Assembly: GCA_946800325.1 (NCBI GenBank) | Contig: OX326958.1 | Span: 70,057,264 to 70,121,263 of the forward strand | Source: Luzula sylvatica | Lineage: Eukaryota; Streptophyta; Magnoliopsida; Poales; Juncaceae | Length of the DNA: 64,000 bases | Direction of reading: 5' to 3' | In this document: one piece after another, positions 52,001 through 62,944 of the stretch | How positions within the stretch are numbered: position 1 is the stretch's first letter | Layout of the letters: every line of letters begins with the position of its first letter | The notes under the pieces: model-generated | What the model saw: the letters and a program-made list of their open reading frames with translations, nothing else | Told to the model about the DNA's origin: nothing | The model's database searches: none | Position numbers and translations under genes: made by a program

Positions 52001-54640
52001 TCATATTGAATTATTGAATAGGAAGATTGTCCAATTGTAGGTTTCTCAATCTTTCTCCAAATGGCACGATTTTTATATCAAAATTGCTCGCCCCCGCGCG
52101 AGAAATACAGCAACGCGAACGAATTTGGGAAATTATGTTTTTTGAAACCGAATTAACAGAAAATACAGTTTTTTTGGTAATTTCATCATGAATTATTGAA
52201 TTTGAAGATTATCACATTGTAACTTTCTCATACTTTCTCCAAATGGCACGATCTTCATATCAAAATCGCTCGCCTCGACGAGAGGAATGCAGCAGCCCGG
52301 CCGAATTTCGAAAATTATGTATTTTGAGCCCGAATTAACAAAAAATACAGTTTTTTTTGTAATTTCATCTTGAATTATTGAATATGAAGATTGTCCAATT
52401 GTAGGTTTCTCAATCTTTCTCCAAATGGCACGATTTTTATATCAAAATTGCTCGCCCCCGCGCGAGAAATACAGCAGCGCGAACGAATTTGGGAAATTAT
52501 GTTTTTTGAAACCGAATTAACAGAAAATACAGTTTTTTTGGTAATTTCATCATGAATTCTTGAAGTTGAAGATTATCACATTGTAACTTTCTCATACTTT
52601 CTCCAAATGGCACGATCTTCATATCAAAATCGCTCGCCTCGACGAGGGGAATGTAGCAACGCGGCCGAATTTCGAAAATTATGTATTTTGAGCCCGAATT
52701 AACAAAAAATACAGTTTTTTTTGTAATTTCATCTTGAATTATTGAATATGAAGATTGTCCAATTGTAGGTTTCTCAATCTTTCTCCAAATGGCACGATTT
52801 TTATATCAAAATCGCTCGCCCCGGCGAGAGAAATACAGGAGCGCGAACGAATTTGGGAAATTATGTATTTTGAAACCGAATTAACACAAAATACAGTTTT
52901 TTTGGTAATTTCATCATGAATTATTGAATTTGAAGATTATCACATTGTAACTTTCTCATACTTTCTCCAAATGGCACGATCTTCATATCAAAATCGCTCG
53001 CCTCGACGAGAGAAATGCAGCAACGCGGCCGAATTTCGAAAATTATGTATTTTGAGACCGAATAAACAAAAAATACAGTTTTTTTTGTAATTTCATCTTG
53101 AATTATTGAATATGAAGATTGTCCAATTGTAGGTTTCTCAATCTTTCTCCAAATGGGACGATTTTTATATCAAAATCGCTCGCCCCGGCGAGAGAAATAC
53201 AGCAGCGCGTACGAATTTGGGAAATTATGTATTTTGAAACCGAATTAACAGAAAATACAGTTTTTTTGGTAATTTCATCATGAATTATTGAATTTGAAGA
53301 TTATCACATTGTAACTTTCTCATACTTTCTCCTAATGGCACGATCTTCATATCAAAATTGCTCGCCTCGACGAGAGGAATGCAACCACGCGGCCGAATTT
53401 CGAAAATTATGTATTTTGAGCCCGAATTAACAAAAAATACAGTTTTTTTTGGAATTTCATCTTGAATTATTGAATATGAAGATTGTCCAATTGTAGGTTT
53501 CTCAATCTTTCTCCAAATGGCACGATTTTTATATCAAAATTGCTCATCCCCGCGCGAGAAATACAGCCACGCGAACGAATTTGGGAAATTATGTTTTTTG
53601 AAACCGAATTAACAGAAAATACAGTTTTTTTGGTAATTTCATCATGAATTATTGAATTTGAAGATTATCACATTGTAACTTTCTCATACTTTCTCCAAAT
53701 GGTACGATCTTCATATCAAAATCGCTCGCCTCGACGAGACGAATGCAGCAACGCGGCCGAATTTCGAAAATTATGTATTTTGAGCCCGAATTAACAAAAA
53801 ATACAGTTTTTTTTGTAATTTCATCTTGAATTATTGAATATGAAGATTGTCCAATTGTAGGTTTCTCAATCTTTCTCCAAATGGCACGATTTTTATATCA
53901 AAATCGCTCGCCCCGGCGAGAGAAATACAGCAGCGCGAACGAATTTGGGAAATTATGTATTTTGAAACCGAATTAACAGAAAATACAGTTTTTTTGGTAA
54001 TTTCATCATGAATTATTGAATTTGAAGATTATCACATTGTAACATTCTCATACTTTCTCCAAATGGCACGATCTTCATATCAAAATCGCTCGCCTCGACG
54101 AGAGGAATGCAGCAACACGGCCGAATTTCGAAAATTATGTATTTTGAGCCCGAATTAACAAAAAATACAGTTTTTTTTTGTAATTTCATCTTGAATTATT
54201 GAATATGAAGATTGTCCAATTGTAGGTTTCTCAATCTTTCTCCAAATGGCACGATTTTTATATCAAAATCGCTCGCCCCGGCGAGAGAAATACAGGAGCG
54301 TGAACGAATTTGGGAAATTATGTATTTTGAAACCGAATTAACAGAAAATACAGTTTTTTTGGTAATTTCATCATGAATTATTGAATTTGAAGATTATCAC
54401 ATTGTAACTGATAAGACATTAATTATACACATTTTATGCCCTATACATAAGTGATATTGCACCATAATATGCATTAATTGTCTCCTTTATATATATAATA
54501 ATCACAATTTGAATGTTGATACTACTAATTAAATGAATATGTGATTTTAGGTGCAATTTGGATAAAGCATAACATGAAGATCAAAAGGAAATGAAGAGAT
54601 GGCCAAGATTCGGATTGCTGACCACTGCTTTGTATTTCGG

Positions 54641-54658
54641 CCATAACTTTAGTTATGG
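54641..54658. promoter_or_regulatory. 18-bp dyad in U3
   Basis: CCATAACTTTAGTTATGG is an 8-bp inverted repeat around a central TT, flanked by GG and GGCC that extend the symmetry imperfectly. It lies about 210 bp upstream of the TATA box, where enhancer-type elements of LTRs usually sit. A protein-binding role is a guess; the symmetry itself is seen directly. The same dyad is in the 3' LTR at 63,177-63,194. Confidence 0.5.
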
Positions 54659-54867
54659 GCCTTAGATTAATTCATGCAGTAGCTTGTTGGAAAGAAGACA
54701 CAAAGGCCCAACTTTCAATTATTTTCACCAGAGTCCAATTCGGACCAGAAGAAGGATCAAATCGAGCATCTTCCAGGGTCTTCTATCATGCAATGGGCAT
54801 GCCTCTCACACCTTAGGCATGTGTACTTCACAAGGACTTCACACACTCTTCATGACCACTTTTTGGG

Positions 54868-54875
54868 TTATATAA
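54868..54875 (+). promoter_or_regulatory. TATA box of the 5' LTR
   Basis: TTATATAA lies within the near-palindrome GGTTATATAACC and is followed about 25-30 bp later by a pyrimidine-rich CTTCTCTCTTG, a plausible start region. It is the best TATA element in the LTR and sits in a reasonable place for the U3/R boundary. The copy in the 3' LTR is at 63,404-63,411. No transcript evidence is available. Confidence 0.65.
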
Positions 54876-55599
54876 CCAGGTGCAAGGGCACCTTCTCTCT
54901 TGTTCCCCTTTTTACCTAGCAATTCTCCATCATTTTTTAGTTTAGAAGTTTAGTTATCATGTTTCTAGCGTAAGCCTCTTTAAGGCATAGTTAGTGTTTG
55001 TGTTGTTGTGTTGTAGCTTTTGAGACTTTTTATAATGAGTTATATTTGATTGTTGTTATTCTTTTCGTATTTTGAACTTATTATTGTCATGCTCAGTGAT
55101 TCTAGTAAGTTTAATTAGGCCAATTTCTATGCTCAATAGCAATTTACAAGGGCCAAAAATCTTAAATGGTTGCTTTGCTGAATAGCTTCCATTAAGGGTT
55201 TGAATAATTTCTAGTGCAAATTTCTTTTTAACGGACTCAATAATCTCTGAACAAGCTCATTGTTTGGTAGGTTGTGATTTGTCTAAGTAGCCATTGATTT
55301 CTTTATTTTTGGTTATGATATTCAAATAGGTTAGTGTTTTGATTTACGAGCTGATCTAAATTGAAACTCTTTCTTTTCGTTTAAGTTATTTATCGGTTAG
55401 AGCTCATCTAACTGCACTTTGATCTTAATATAATTTCATTATTGAAGTCAAGGATAGAGTTACACGCAAAACACTACACGAAACTGTGCCTTATCTCTCA
55501 CAAACACCAAACCTCGTTTTTACTTTAAGTTTTTCTTATTTCATGCTATCAACCAACCAACGAACACCCCCCCAATTGTGTCTTTCTTTTAGTTTTGAG

Positions 55600-55680
55600 T
55601 TATTTTAGTTGGAGTCTTTTCTTTTCTTTTCTTTTAGTTTTGAGTCTTTTCTTTTCTTTCTTTCTTTTATTTCTTTTCGT
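55600..55680 (+). repeat. Pyrimidine-rich simple repeat in U5 part of LTR
   Basis: Runs of TTTTC and TTTC units alternate with two copies of TTTTAGTTTTGAGT. The stretch is low-complexity and prone to slippage. It lies downstream of the point where the 3' LTR in this window loses collinearity, so the two copies cannot be compared. Confidence 0.7.
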
Positions 55681-55815
55681 TTATTTTAATCTAATCTAAT
55701 CTACGCAGCTCTCTGTGGTTCGATCCCTACTTTCACTTTCTACATTTTTAAGTTTAGGGTTATAAATTTCTTTTGGTAAACCTTTTAACGACTGTAAAAT
55801 ATTTGGTTATCAAAA

Positions 55816-55833
55816 TGGCGCCGCTGCCGGGGA
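55816..55833 (+). promoter_or_regulatory. Primer binding site, tRNA-Asp type
   Basis: TGGCGCCGCTGCCGGGGA begins three bases after the LTR end. It matches the complement of the plant tRNA-Asp 3' end (the usual Athila primer site, TGGCGCCGTTGCCGGGGA) with one change, C for T at position 9. This site primes minus-strand cDNA synthesis. The tRNA assignment rests on recalled family knowledge. Confidence 0.85.
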
Positions 55834-56072
55834 GCTGGTAACGGTATTAGTTTAGATTAATTTCACACTTTTCTTGTGTTGTACTTTTGTGTCAGAGTCA
55901 ACCAAATTCGTAAAACTTTTTGTTAGTTTTTATCTTTTTCACTTTTTGTCAGAGTCACATTTTATTTACCTTTGTAACTTTTTCACTTTTTGTCAGAGTC
56001 ACATACTATTTATTTTCTTTTGAGTCTGCATATTGCATTTACTAACTCTCGTTTGTAGACTTTGTTCTGTTT
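55834..56072 (+). other. Untranslated leader with three GTCAGAGTCA repeats
   Basis: The 239 bp between primer site and gag-pol hold three copies of GTCAGAGTCA (starting at 55,891, 55,948 and 55,992). The last two are embedded in a longer 44-bp duplication that includes TTTTTCACTTTTTGTCAGAG. A role in RNA packaging or dimer formation would fit the position, but nothing in the sequence proves it. No other gene is seen. Confidence 0.7.
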
Positions 56073-59000
56073 ATGAGAGTAACTCGGAGTGCCAAAATTT
56101 CACTTACACCGCTGGATCTAGAGATTGAAAGAACACGCCGGGAGCAAAGAAGAGCAATTCCGGTGACACTGGAGTTAGGCGAGAGGTCTGGAAAGGTGGA
56201 GTACACGGACAACGAAGGCGAGTATCCTACCCCGCCATCTTCTCCTCACGCTACAACAGGTAATATTTTAAGAATGGCAAATAATGATGATAGAACCCTT
56301 AGGGACTTGTCTACCTTTGATTTTGCTACCAACCAGTACGGTATTGTCTTACCACCAGTCCCAAACTTTAAAATTCATACGGGTCTCCTTCAATTGTTGC
56401 CTACCTTTAATGGGAGTGTGGGAGAGGATCCACACTCTCATATGAGGGAGTTTAATCACATCACCGCCACTCTCATGCCGGCGGAGATTGTGGATGAAGG
56501 CCCGTATAAATTGCGATTGTTTTCATATAGTCTTAGAGGCCTAGCAAAAGACTGGTACTATCATTTAGCTCCATTTCCAACAACTTGGGTAGAACTTCAA
56601 AAATTGTTTCTGGATAAATATTTTCCTGTCTCTCTCACTGCTTCTATTAGGAAACAAATATGTAGTATTCAACAAGAAGTAGGGGAAACCCTATATGAGT
56701 ATTATGATCGTTTTCAAAAATTATGTGCAAAGTGTCCCAATCATCAAGTGCCAGAAAATCTTTTAATTCAACACTTGTATGACGGGATGCTTCAAGAAAC
56801 TAGGGATAATGTAGATTCTGCTAGTGGGGGTGCATTCATAGATAAAACTGTTAGGCAAGCACGTACCCTGATTGAAACCATGGCCAAAAATGCCCAATCT
56901 AGTAGAACCAGATCCAGAATTAGGGGAGTTAGTGAAGTGAGAGATTGTGATTTAGAAAAACGAGTGAGTGGAATACACGCCAAGTTGGATAGCTTAGCTA
57001 ATATGATGGCGTCGTTCATGGGAACGAAGGCGGAAGTAAAGTCTTGTGGTATATGCACCCAGACGGGGCATTCGACCGATTCTTGCCCGACACTCCAAGA
57101 TGAAGAAAAAGTCACCACCACAGCTTGTGGGATCTTCAAACTGAACCATCAGGGAGGCTCAAATGGGGGTCAAAACCGCAACTATGATCCCTACTCTAAA
57201 ACTTACAACCCTGGATGGCGTGATCACCCAAACTTCAGGTGGCGTGAACCTGGAAATCAGCAACAACCTCCTCAGAACTATAACCAAAATCATTCTCCTC
57301 CTCCTCCTCCTCCTCCTTCTCAAATGGACCCAAATCTAAAGAGTCTTTCTGACATTGTGTCCTCCTTGGCCGCTTCAACTAGTTCTTTTCAGAAAGACAC
57401 AAAAAGCGCGCTGACACATCTCAGCACTCAAATTGCTCAAATATCCTCTGAGGTAAACCAGTTGAAAACTCAAGGGTCCTCTCAACTTCCTTCTCAACCT
57501 CTGAACCCTCGAGAGCATTCATGTGCCATCACCTTACGAAACGGAAAAGAAGTCGAAGGGAGCCATTCGAACAAGGACAATGAAGGAGAAGTCGAAGTGA
57601 TTAAGGTGGATTCGGAGAAAATGAAGGAGAAGCCCAAGGAAACTACACCTTATAAACCTAGAGTTCCTTTTCCTAGCCGCCTAGCGGTTAACACGAAAAA
57701 GGATGAAGCAGAAAGAGATATCTTAGAGGTTCTGAAGAAGGTGGAAGTGAATATTCCGTTACTCGAGGCCATTCGCCAAGTCCCTCGTTATGCGAAATTT
57801 TTGAAGGACTTGTGCACGAATAAGAGAAAATTAAATGGCCATGAGAGAGTGACAATGAGCGAGAATGTCTCTGCGGTTCTCCGTAAGAAGCTTCCAGTGA
57901 AGCAAAAGGATCCTGGCATGTTTGCCATTCCTTGTAGCATTGGGCACCATGAGTTTGCTCGATGCATGCTTGATCTTGGGGCATCTATCAATGTCATGCC
58001 CTTCTCTATCTATTCCTCCCTCGGTTTAGGACCTTTGAAAAAGACCGGGGTGATTATCCAACTGGCAGACCGTTCCACTTCTGTGCCAGAAGGAGTTATA
58101 GAGGATGTCCTTGTTAAGGTCAATGGTCTAGTCTTTCCTGCAGATTTCTATATTCTGCGGATGGATGAGTCCGAGAATTCTCCATGCTCGACTCCAATCC
58201 TTCTTGGAAGACCTTTCCTTAAAACTGCCCGAACCAAAATTGACGTGCATAATGGCACTCTTTCAATGGAATTTGATGGAGAACATATCTCCTTCAATAT
58301 CTTTGATGCCATCAAGCACCCTTCTGATGGGCATGTTTCCGCTATTTGCACCATCGATCCTGTTGACGAGTGTGTCGACAACTTCTTCTCTTTTGAGTTC
58401 ATAGAGCTGCTGGAGACCATTCTTGATCTCTCTCCAGATGAGCAGAATCTCTTACAGAGTCTATCTGCCCTCGCCATTGGTGAGGCATCTTCTTCTTCTC
58501 CTCTCTTGATAGACCTGAAACCTTCTCATGAGCCCACCAAACCATCCATTGTGAGTCCTCCATCTCTTGACCTCAAACCTCTACCAACTCATCTCAAGTA
58601 TGCATACTTGGGCGAAGGAGAAACACTTCCGGTGATCATCTCTAGTAGCCTCACTTCTACTCAGGAAGATAAATTGGTTGATGTATTGAGGGACCACAAA
58701 ACTGCTATTGGGTGGACTCTGGCTGATATAAACGGAATCAGCCCCTCTATGTGTATGCATCGTATATTATTGGAGGATGGTTCAAAACCGTCTCGAGAGC
58801 CTCAGCGCCGGCTCAATCCTCCAATGATGGAAGTGGTTAAAAAGGAAATAATCAAGCTGCTTGATGCGGGGATTATATACCCTATTACTGATTCAAAATG
58901 GGTATCTCCTATCCACGTGGTTCCTAAGAAAACTGGTATTACGATAGTTGAGAACCAGGATGGTGAAAAAGTTCCCATGAGAGCACAAAACGGATGGCGA

Positions 59001-61469
59001 GTATGCATTGACTACCGCAAGCTGAATACTGCCACCAGAAAAGACCATTTCCCTCTTCCCTTCATTGACCAGATGCTAGAGCGCCTTGCTGGGCGCCAAC
59101 ACTATTGCTTTCTAGATGGCTTCTCTGGTTACTTTCAAATAGCCATCTCACCAGAGGACCAAGAGAAAACCACCTTCACGTGCCCTTTTGGCACATTTGC
59201 CTACAGACGCATGCCCTTTGGGTTGTGCAATGCACCTGGCACTTTTCAGAGATGTATGATGTCCATCTTCTCTGATTACGTTACCCGAATTATTGAGGTC
59301 TTCATGGATGATTTCACTGTTTACGGTGATTCATTTGATGAATGTTTGGGAAACCTTAAGCTGATTCTTCAAAGGTGCGTAGAGACTAATCTGGTCCTGA
59401 ATTACGAGAAATGCCATTTCATGGTAGATCAGGGCATAGTCTTAGGCCATGTGGTTTCATCTCGTGGTCTCGAGGTGGATAAAGCGAAGATCGACGTCAT
59501 TAGATCCCTTCCATACCCAACCAATGTGAAGGATATTCGATCATTTCTCGGTCATGCCGGCTTCTACAGACGTTTCATCAAAGACTTCTCCAAAATCGCT
59601 CAACCTCTCTGTTTTCTTCTCCAAAAAGAGGCTTCTTTTGAGTTTGATGCGAAGTGCAAAGCGGCATTCGACCTTCTCAAGGAGAAATTGTGTTCTGCCC
59701 CAATCATTAAAGCTCCTGATTGGAATATGCCTTTCGAAATCATGTGTGATGCAAGTGATAAGGCAGTTGGAGCCGTTATTGGGCAAAGAAATGGACGAGA
59801 ACCCCATGTTCTGTCCTATGCTTCTCGGACCTTAGATGATGCTCAGTGCAACTATACCACCACGGAGAAAGAGCTTCTAGCCATTGTTTTTGCACTTGAG
59901 AAATTCAGGTCCTACCTCTTAGGGGCCAAGGTGATCATCTACTCCGATCATGCCGCGTTGAGGCATCTTTTTAAGAAGAAGGAGTCCAAGCCGAGACTCA
60001 TTCGATGGATATTGTTGCTCCAGGAGTTCGACCTGGAGATTCGAGATAAACGAGGATCAGAGAATCTGGTTGCCGATCACCTTAGCCGCCTTCCTACGAA
60101 CAATAAAGAGGGTACTCCGATCTCGGAATTCTTTCCGGAAGAATATCTTTATGCTGTGCATAGTTACACACCCTGGTATGCCGACATAGTGAATTATTTG
60201 GTATCTACAGACCTACCAGACGGTCTTACACGTGCACAGGCAGAACGAATCCGACACGACTCTCGATATTATATCTGGGATGAGCCTTATCTCTTTCGGA
60301 TTGGGGCGGATCAAATTATTCGGAGATGTATACCGGATAATGAGATCCAATCCGTGCTGAAGTTCTGCCATTCTCTGGAGTGTGGAGGGCACTTTGGTGC
60401 CAAGCGGACAGCTCACAAAGTCCTTGAGTGTGGTTTTTTCTGGCCCACTCTTCATAAGGATGCTTACTTCTTTGCGAAGTCATGTGAGCGATGTCAGAAA
60501 ACTGGAGGAATAACCAAGAGAAATGAGATGCCGATGAACTTTATTCTAGCATGCGAGGTTTTTGAAGTGTGGGGTATCGACTTCATGGGACCTTTTCCGC
60601 CCTCATACGGATTTGAGTATATTCTCCTCGCAGTCGACTATGTATCAAAGTGGGTTGAGGCAAAAGCCACAAAGAGGGCAGATTCGAAAACGGTTGTGGA
60701 TTTTGTGAAGGACCAGATCTTTAGTAGGTTTGGAGTCCCCCGAGTAATCATCAGTGACAGAGGAAGTCATTTTTGCAACCGTAGCTTCGAGGCGTTAATG
60801 AAGCAATACCACGTCACACACAAGACCTCGACAGCCTATCACCCTCAGACTAATGGTCAAGCCGAGCTTTCTAATCGAGAAATCAAAGGTGTACTAGAGA
60901 AAGTGGTGAACCCCACTAGAAAAGATTGGAGTCTTCGGCTGAATGACGCACTCTGGGCATACAGGACTGCTTTCAAGTCCCCTCTTGGTATGTCCCCTTA
61001 TCGGCTGGTCTATGGAAAGGCCTGCCATCTTCCGGTCGAACTCGAGCACAAGGCCTACTGGGCCATCAAAAAGTGCCATCTAGACTATCCCAACGATGGA
61101 CTCAACCGGAAACTACAACTCCAGGAGTTAGAAGAACTCCGAAACGACGCATATGAGAACTCTCGCATCTACAAAGAGAAGACCAAGATGTATCACGACA
61201 AGAAGCTTGTCCACAAGGATTTCAAGGTGGGCGACAAGGTGTTGTTGTTCAACTCCAGACTCAAGCTGCACCCGGGCAAGTTAAAAAGTAGGTGGATAGG
61301 GCCTTTTCTCGTAACCAAATTGTTTGATTATGGTGCCGCAGAAATCCAGGGTCTCGATTCTGGAAAGATCTTCAAGGTAAACGGACATCGACTCAAGCGC
61401 TTTCATGAGAGTTTCGACGCGAGTTGGATTGACATTCACGAGCTTGGAGAGCCACCGTCCACTTCTTGA
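56073..61469 (+). CDS. gag-pol: Athila-type gag-pol polyprotein (1,798 aa, intact)
   Basis: A single frame encodes all retrotransposition enzymes. Gag: core at about aa 95-265 with [14 protein letters not shown], then a CCHC zinc knuckle (C325, C328, H333, C338), followed by a proline run (409-415). Protease: DLGA at 634-637 (catalytic D634, Leu instead of Thr/Ser) and ILLGRPFL at 709-716. Reverse transcriptase: [11 protein letters not shown] (975-985), [10 protein letters not shown] with D1015, and FMDD with D1079-D1080. RNase H: D1226, E1265/E1267, D1292, and ADHLSRL (1334-1340). Integrase: H1433-H1440-C1471-C1474 zinc site, then D1503, D1562 and E1598 with 35 residues between the last two; GPF module near 1739-1758. 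There is no chromodomain and no gag/pol frameshift. The first ATG after the leader is chosen; a later one exists at aa 68. No stop or frameshift breaks the frame. The protein would act in cytoplasmic particles, then integrate cDNA in the nucleus. Confidence 0.96.
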   Translation: MRVTRSAKISLTPLDLEIERTRREQRRAIPVTLELGERSGKVEYTDNEGEYPTPPSSPHATTGNILRMANNDDRTLRDLSTFDFATNQYGIVLPPVPNFKIHTGLLQLLPTFNGSVGEDPHSHMREFNHITATLMPAEIVDEGPYKLRLFSYSLRGLAKDWYYHLAPFPTTWVELQKLFLDKYFPVSLTASIRKQICSIQQEVGETLYEYYDRFQKLCAKCPNHQVPENLLIQHLYDGMLQETRDNVDSASGGAFIDKTVRQARTLIETMAKNAQSSRTRSRIRGVSEVRDCDLEKRVSGIHAKLDSLANMMASFMGTKAEVKSCGICTQTGHSTDSCPTLQDEEKVTTTACGIFKLNHQGGSNGGQNRNYDPYSKTYNPGWRDHPNFRWREPGNQQQPPQNYNQNHSPPPPPPPSQMDPNLKSLSDIVSSLAASTSSFQKDTKSALTHLSTQIAQISSEVNQLKTQGSSQLPSQPLNPREHSCAITLRNGKEVEGSHSNKDNEGEVEVIKVDSEKMKEKPKETTPYKPRVPFPSRLAVNTKKDEAERDILEVLKKVEVNIPLLEAIRQVPRYAKFLKDLCTNKRKLNGHERVTMSENVSAVLRKKLPVKQKDPGMFAIPCSIGHHEFARCMLDLGASINVMPFSIYSSLGLGPLKKTGVIIQLADRSTSVPEGVIEDVLVKVNGLVFPADFYILRMDESENSPCSTPILLGRPFLKTARTKIDVHNGTLSMEFDGEHISFNIFDAIKHPSDGHVSAICTIDPVDECVDNFFSFEFIELLETILDLSPDEQNLLQSLSALAIGEASSSSPLLIDLKPSHEPTKPSIVSPPSLDLKPLPTHLKYAYLGEGETLPVIISSSLTSTQEDKLVDVLRDHKTAIGWTLADINGISPSMCMHRILLEDGSKPSREPQRRLNPPMMEVVKKEIIKLLDAGIIYPITDSKWVSPIHVVPKKTGITIVENQDGEKVPMRAQNGWRVCIDYRKLNTATRKDHFPLPFIDQMLERLAGRQHYCFLDGFSGYFQIAISPEDQEKTTFTCPFGTFAYRRMPFGLCNAPGTFQRCMMSIFSDYVTRIIEVFMDDFTVYGDSFDECLGNLKLILQRCVETNLVLNYEKCHFMVDQGIVLGHVVSSRGLEVDKAKIDVIRSLPYPTNVKDIRSFLGHAGFYRRFIKDFSKIAQPLCFLLQKEASFEFDAKCKAAFDLLKEKLCSAPIIKAPDWNMPFEIMCDASDKAVGAVIGQRNGREPHVLSYASRTLDDAQCNYTTTEKELLAIVFALEKFRSYLLGAKVIIYSDHAALRHLFKKKESKPRLIRWILLLQEFDLEIRDKRGSENLVADHLSRLPTNNKEGTPISEFFPEEYLYAVHSYTPWYADIVNYLVSTDLPDGLTRAQAERIRHDSRYYIWDEPYLFRIGADQIIRRCIPDNEIQSVLKFCHSLECGGHFGAKRTAHKVLECGFFWPTLHKDAYFFAKSCERCQKTGGITKRNEMPMNFILACEVFEVWGIDFMGPFPPSYGFEYILLAVDYVSKWVEAKATKRADSKTVVDFVKDQIFSRFGVPRVIISDRGSHFCNRSFEALMKQYHVTHKTSTAYHPQTNGQAELSNREIKGVLEKVVNPTRKDWSLRLNDALWAYRTAFKSPLGMSPYRLVYGKACHLPVELEHKAYWAIKKCHLDYPNDGLNRKLQLQELEELRNDAYENSRIYKEKTKMYHDKKLVHKDFKVGDKVLLFNSRLKLHPGKLKSRWIGPFLVTKLFDYGAAEIQGLDSGKIFKVNGHRLKRFHESFDASWIDIHELGEPPSTS

Positions 61470-61590
61470 TGGGATGGATTCGTCGGGCCAATGACGTTAA
61501 AGGAGGCGCTACTGGGAGGCAGCCCTGCGAATAAAGGTTGTATTTTTCTTTGTTTCTTTTACTTTATTGCATTTGCATAGCTACTTCACT

Positions 61591-61620
61591 CGGGGACGAG
61601 CAAAACATTAAGTGTGGGGT
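61591..61620 (+). promoter_or_regulatory. Internal polypurine-tract-like motif after pol
   Basis: CGGGGACGAGCAAAACATTA followed by AGTGTGGGGT closely matches the motif that precedes the 3' LTR at 62,911-62,940 (CGAGGACGATCAAATGTTTA then AGTGTGGGGT). It lies 122 bp after the pol stop and 1,320 bp from the terminal copy. It could serve as a second plus-strand priming site or be the relic of a duplication; the sequence does not say which. Confidence 0.7.
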
Positions 61621-61656
61621 AGCATCTTAGTTACACGTTAGGTAGAAAACACCCTT

Positions 61657-61682
61657 AAAAAAAAAAAAAAAAAAAAAAAAAA
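61657..61682 (+). repeat. 26-bp A-tract
   Basis: This is an uninterrupted run of 26 A within the post-pol spacer. It could be a retrotranscribed poly(A) remnant or simple slippage. There is no flanking target duplication that I can see. Its length may be inexact because such runs are error-prone in sequencing. Confidence 0.8.
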
Positions 61683-62177
61683 CCCAAATTAAAATCGAAA
61701 TCATGAGTGAAAAATTATATTTTGTGTTGGAAAAGTGATATAACATGTTTAGATTCAAAGGGATCATGTGGACCAGTTAAGAAGAATAGAGGTCGTGGGT
61801 GTAGGGATCATTTGTCACTGGTAAACTCGATTTTTAGTTGAGCGCCACCATAAAATTTTAGAAAGATGTGAGGACTTACCATTGGACCGTGACCCGGAGC
61901 TCAAGTTTGTCTATACTATAATATCCATAATACACCACTATATAATCTCGTATAATATCCAAATCTATCAGTTTCCGAAGTCTCTTTGTTGCTTGGTTTT
62001 GGAGAAGGAGGGTTAGGCATTATTTAAGTAGAAAGGGTACGAGGAGTATAAGGGTAAGTGTGTCAAAGGAGTTTCGAGTTAGAAGATAGATCATGCACAA
62101 TATTTTATTCTCTCGGGTAAACTCTATTTTCCACATATAGGCAATTTAGGGCATTATTATCATCAGATTCATGAGTC

Positions 62178-62184
62178 AAAAAAA

Positions 62185-62228
<44 letters not shown>

Positions 62229-62292
62229 AAAAAGAAAAAAGAAAAATTTGCACAATAAAAAAAATAAAAAAAAAGAAGAAGAATAATAAAAG
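62178..62292 (+). repeat. A-rich tract, about 115 bp
   Basis: Nearly pure A with isolated C, G and T, ending in AAGAAGAAGAATAATAAAAG. It is the second and longer A-tract of the spacer. Slippage of an A-rich seed is the simplest origin. No protein is predicted on either strand. Confidence 0.8.
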
Positions 62293-62910
62293 AACTCAAA
62301 TCTGTTTTATTAGCCCCTTGTATTTAGTCTAAACCCTAGTTTACCCGATGAGCTGTGAGAAAGAGTTAATTCCAGTCATACATCTTAGGCCAGTAGTAGG
62401 TTGAAACAAATTGGGCCAAATGACTGAAGGTGCTAGGAGATATGCACAATAGGAGGTTCATTATTACAAGCAGTTAGTGGTATAGGCGGACATTATTTCA
62501 GAAGTAGAGGTACGAGTGTAGAAAACCAAGTAACAACGTGACTGAAAGTAGCGAAATAGACAAGGAATAGTATAATCCACTATATCTCTAATATTATCCA
62601 CTATAAATATACCATCATATCTCAATATAACCTCCATTATAATAAAATCCACCGTATTCCACCAGACATGACTTGAGAATTCCCCTCACACCAAGGTAGG
62701 AAATCATTATACATCTGAGAGATGAGAGATTGCGAGACACTCTATATATTCCACATTCATATTCCACTTTATAACTGAGAGTGAGTGCGAGTTTCACCAA
62801 AGTACATGGAATCTTACACACGGGACCAAAAATCATTATGGCTGGTACATTAGTGAAGATTGATTCTGGAACATGGGACCTACTTTACCAACGCAAATAT
62901 AGTTGTTGCT

Positions 62911-62944
62911 CGAGGACGATCAAATGTTTAAGTGTGGGGTGATT
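62911..62944 (+). promoter_or_regulatory. Polypurine tract region before the 3' LTR
   Basis: TTTAAGTGTGGGGTGATT ends directly at the TGATAA start of the 3' LTR. The purine-rich AAGTGTGGGGTGA is where plus-strand cDNA synthesis would be primed. The upstream CGAGGACGATCAAA is shared with the internal copy near 61,591. Confidence 0.85.

Larger units (their letters stand above)
1..54408 (+). repeat. Tandem satellite array, 364-bp dimer (2 x 182 bp), centromere-like
   Basis: The same ~182-bp sequence recurs head to tail about 299 times without any non-satellite insertion or inversion that I can see. Alternate copies are of two kinds, A and B. A carries the phrase GATTATCACATTGTAACT and B carries GATTGTCCAATTGTAGGT, so the true period is 364 bp; A starts at 11, 375 and so on. 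The unit is AT-rich with one CpG-dense patch in its middle. The array is cut at its right edge by the LTR element and runs off the left edge of the window. A monomer near nucleosome-plus-linker length, HOR structure and Athila invasion are typical of plant centromeric satellites. The centromeric role is inference, since no histone data are available. I do not recognise the satellite as a named family. Confidence 0.97.
39440..54408 (+). repeat. Satellite subfamily 2 zone
   Basis: From here A monomers read GAATTTGAAG, B monomers end with GAAACCGAATTAACAG, often after GTTTTTTG, and the CpG block of B is CCCCCGCGCGAGAAAT or CCCCGGCGAGAGAAAT. The zone is still a 364-bp dimer in the same orientation. 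From about 47 kb to the LTR element most dimers are individually distinct. Only scattered pairs remain at 1,456 bp, such as AATTTACAAAAAAATACAG at 49,421 and 50,877. Confidence 0.88.
54409..55812 (+). repeat. 5' LTR (1,404 bp)
   Basis: It starts TGATAA at the point where the satellite monomer breaks off and ends TTATCA three bases before the primer binding site. The ends are a perfect 6-bp inverted repeat around the standard TG...CA. The first 1,002 bp match the second LTR (offset 8,536 bp) with one difference, C at 54,618 against T at 63,154. A TATA box near 54,868 places U3 at about 54,409-54,900. The 63-codon open frame at 54,684-54,875 lies wholly in U3, ends in the TATA box and is not taken as a gene. 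Confidence 0.95.
61470..62944 (+). other. Non-coding spacer between pol and 3' LTR, no env frame
   Basis: The 1,475 bp after pol contain no substantial forward open frame. The stretch begins with GGAGGCGCTACTGGGAGGCA, a type of conserved post-pol motif I recall from related plant elements. It then has a polypurine-like motif, two long A-tracts, and AT-rich degenerate repeats of a TAATATCCACTATA-like phrase (about 61,915-61,965 and 62,575-62,640). Many Athila elements carry an env-like gene here; none remains. The reverse-strand frame at 62,105-62,299 reads poly-Phe through an A-tract and is not a gene. Confidence 0.85.

Noticed and set aside
1..54408. CRISPR array or repeat-spacer structure
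   Set aside because: There are no unique spacers between conserved repeats; the whole 182/364-bp unit is conserved end to end, and the linked mobile element is a plant retrotransposon.
1..54408. Embedded second transposon or inverted satellite block
   Set aside because: Reading the array through, every segment could be assigned to a plus-strand A, B or hybrid monomer; no foreign insert or orientation switch was seen.
54684..54875. 63-codon open frame in the 5' LTR, repeated at 63,220-63,411
   Set aside because: It lies in U3 upstream of the TATA box and ends in it. It is duplicated only because the LTR is duplicated.
56792..61079. Other open frames overlapping gag-pol on both strands
   Set aside because: All are shadows of the 1,798-codon polyprotein, which has clear catalytic motifs in its own frame.
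61170..61469. Chromodomain at the end of integrase (chromovirus/CRM centromeric element)
   Set aside because: After the GPF module the protein ends within about 40 residues with no aromatic-cage pattern. The Athila-type primer site and protease also argue against a CRM element.
62105..62299. Minus-strand frame with a poly-Phe stretch
   Set aside because: It is produced by the A-rich tract read in reverse. The neighbouring short reverse frames at 62,464-62,836 lie in AT-rich spacer and show no recognisable domain.
61470..62944. Degraded env-like gene
   Set aside because: I found no forward frame or membrane-segment coding pattern on either strand, so I report absence rather than a pseudogene. 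A homology search could still find a remnant.
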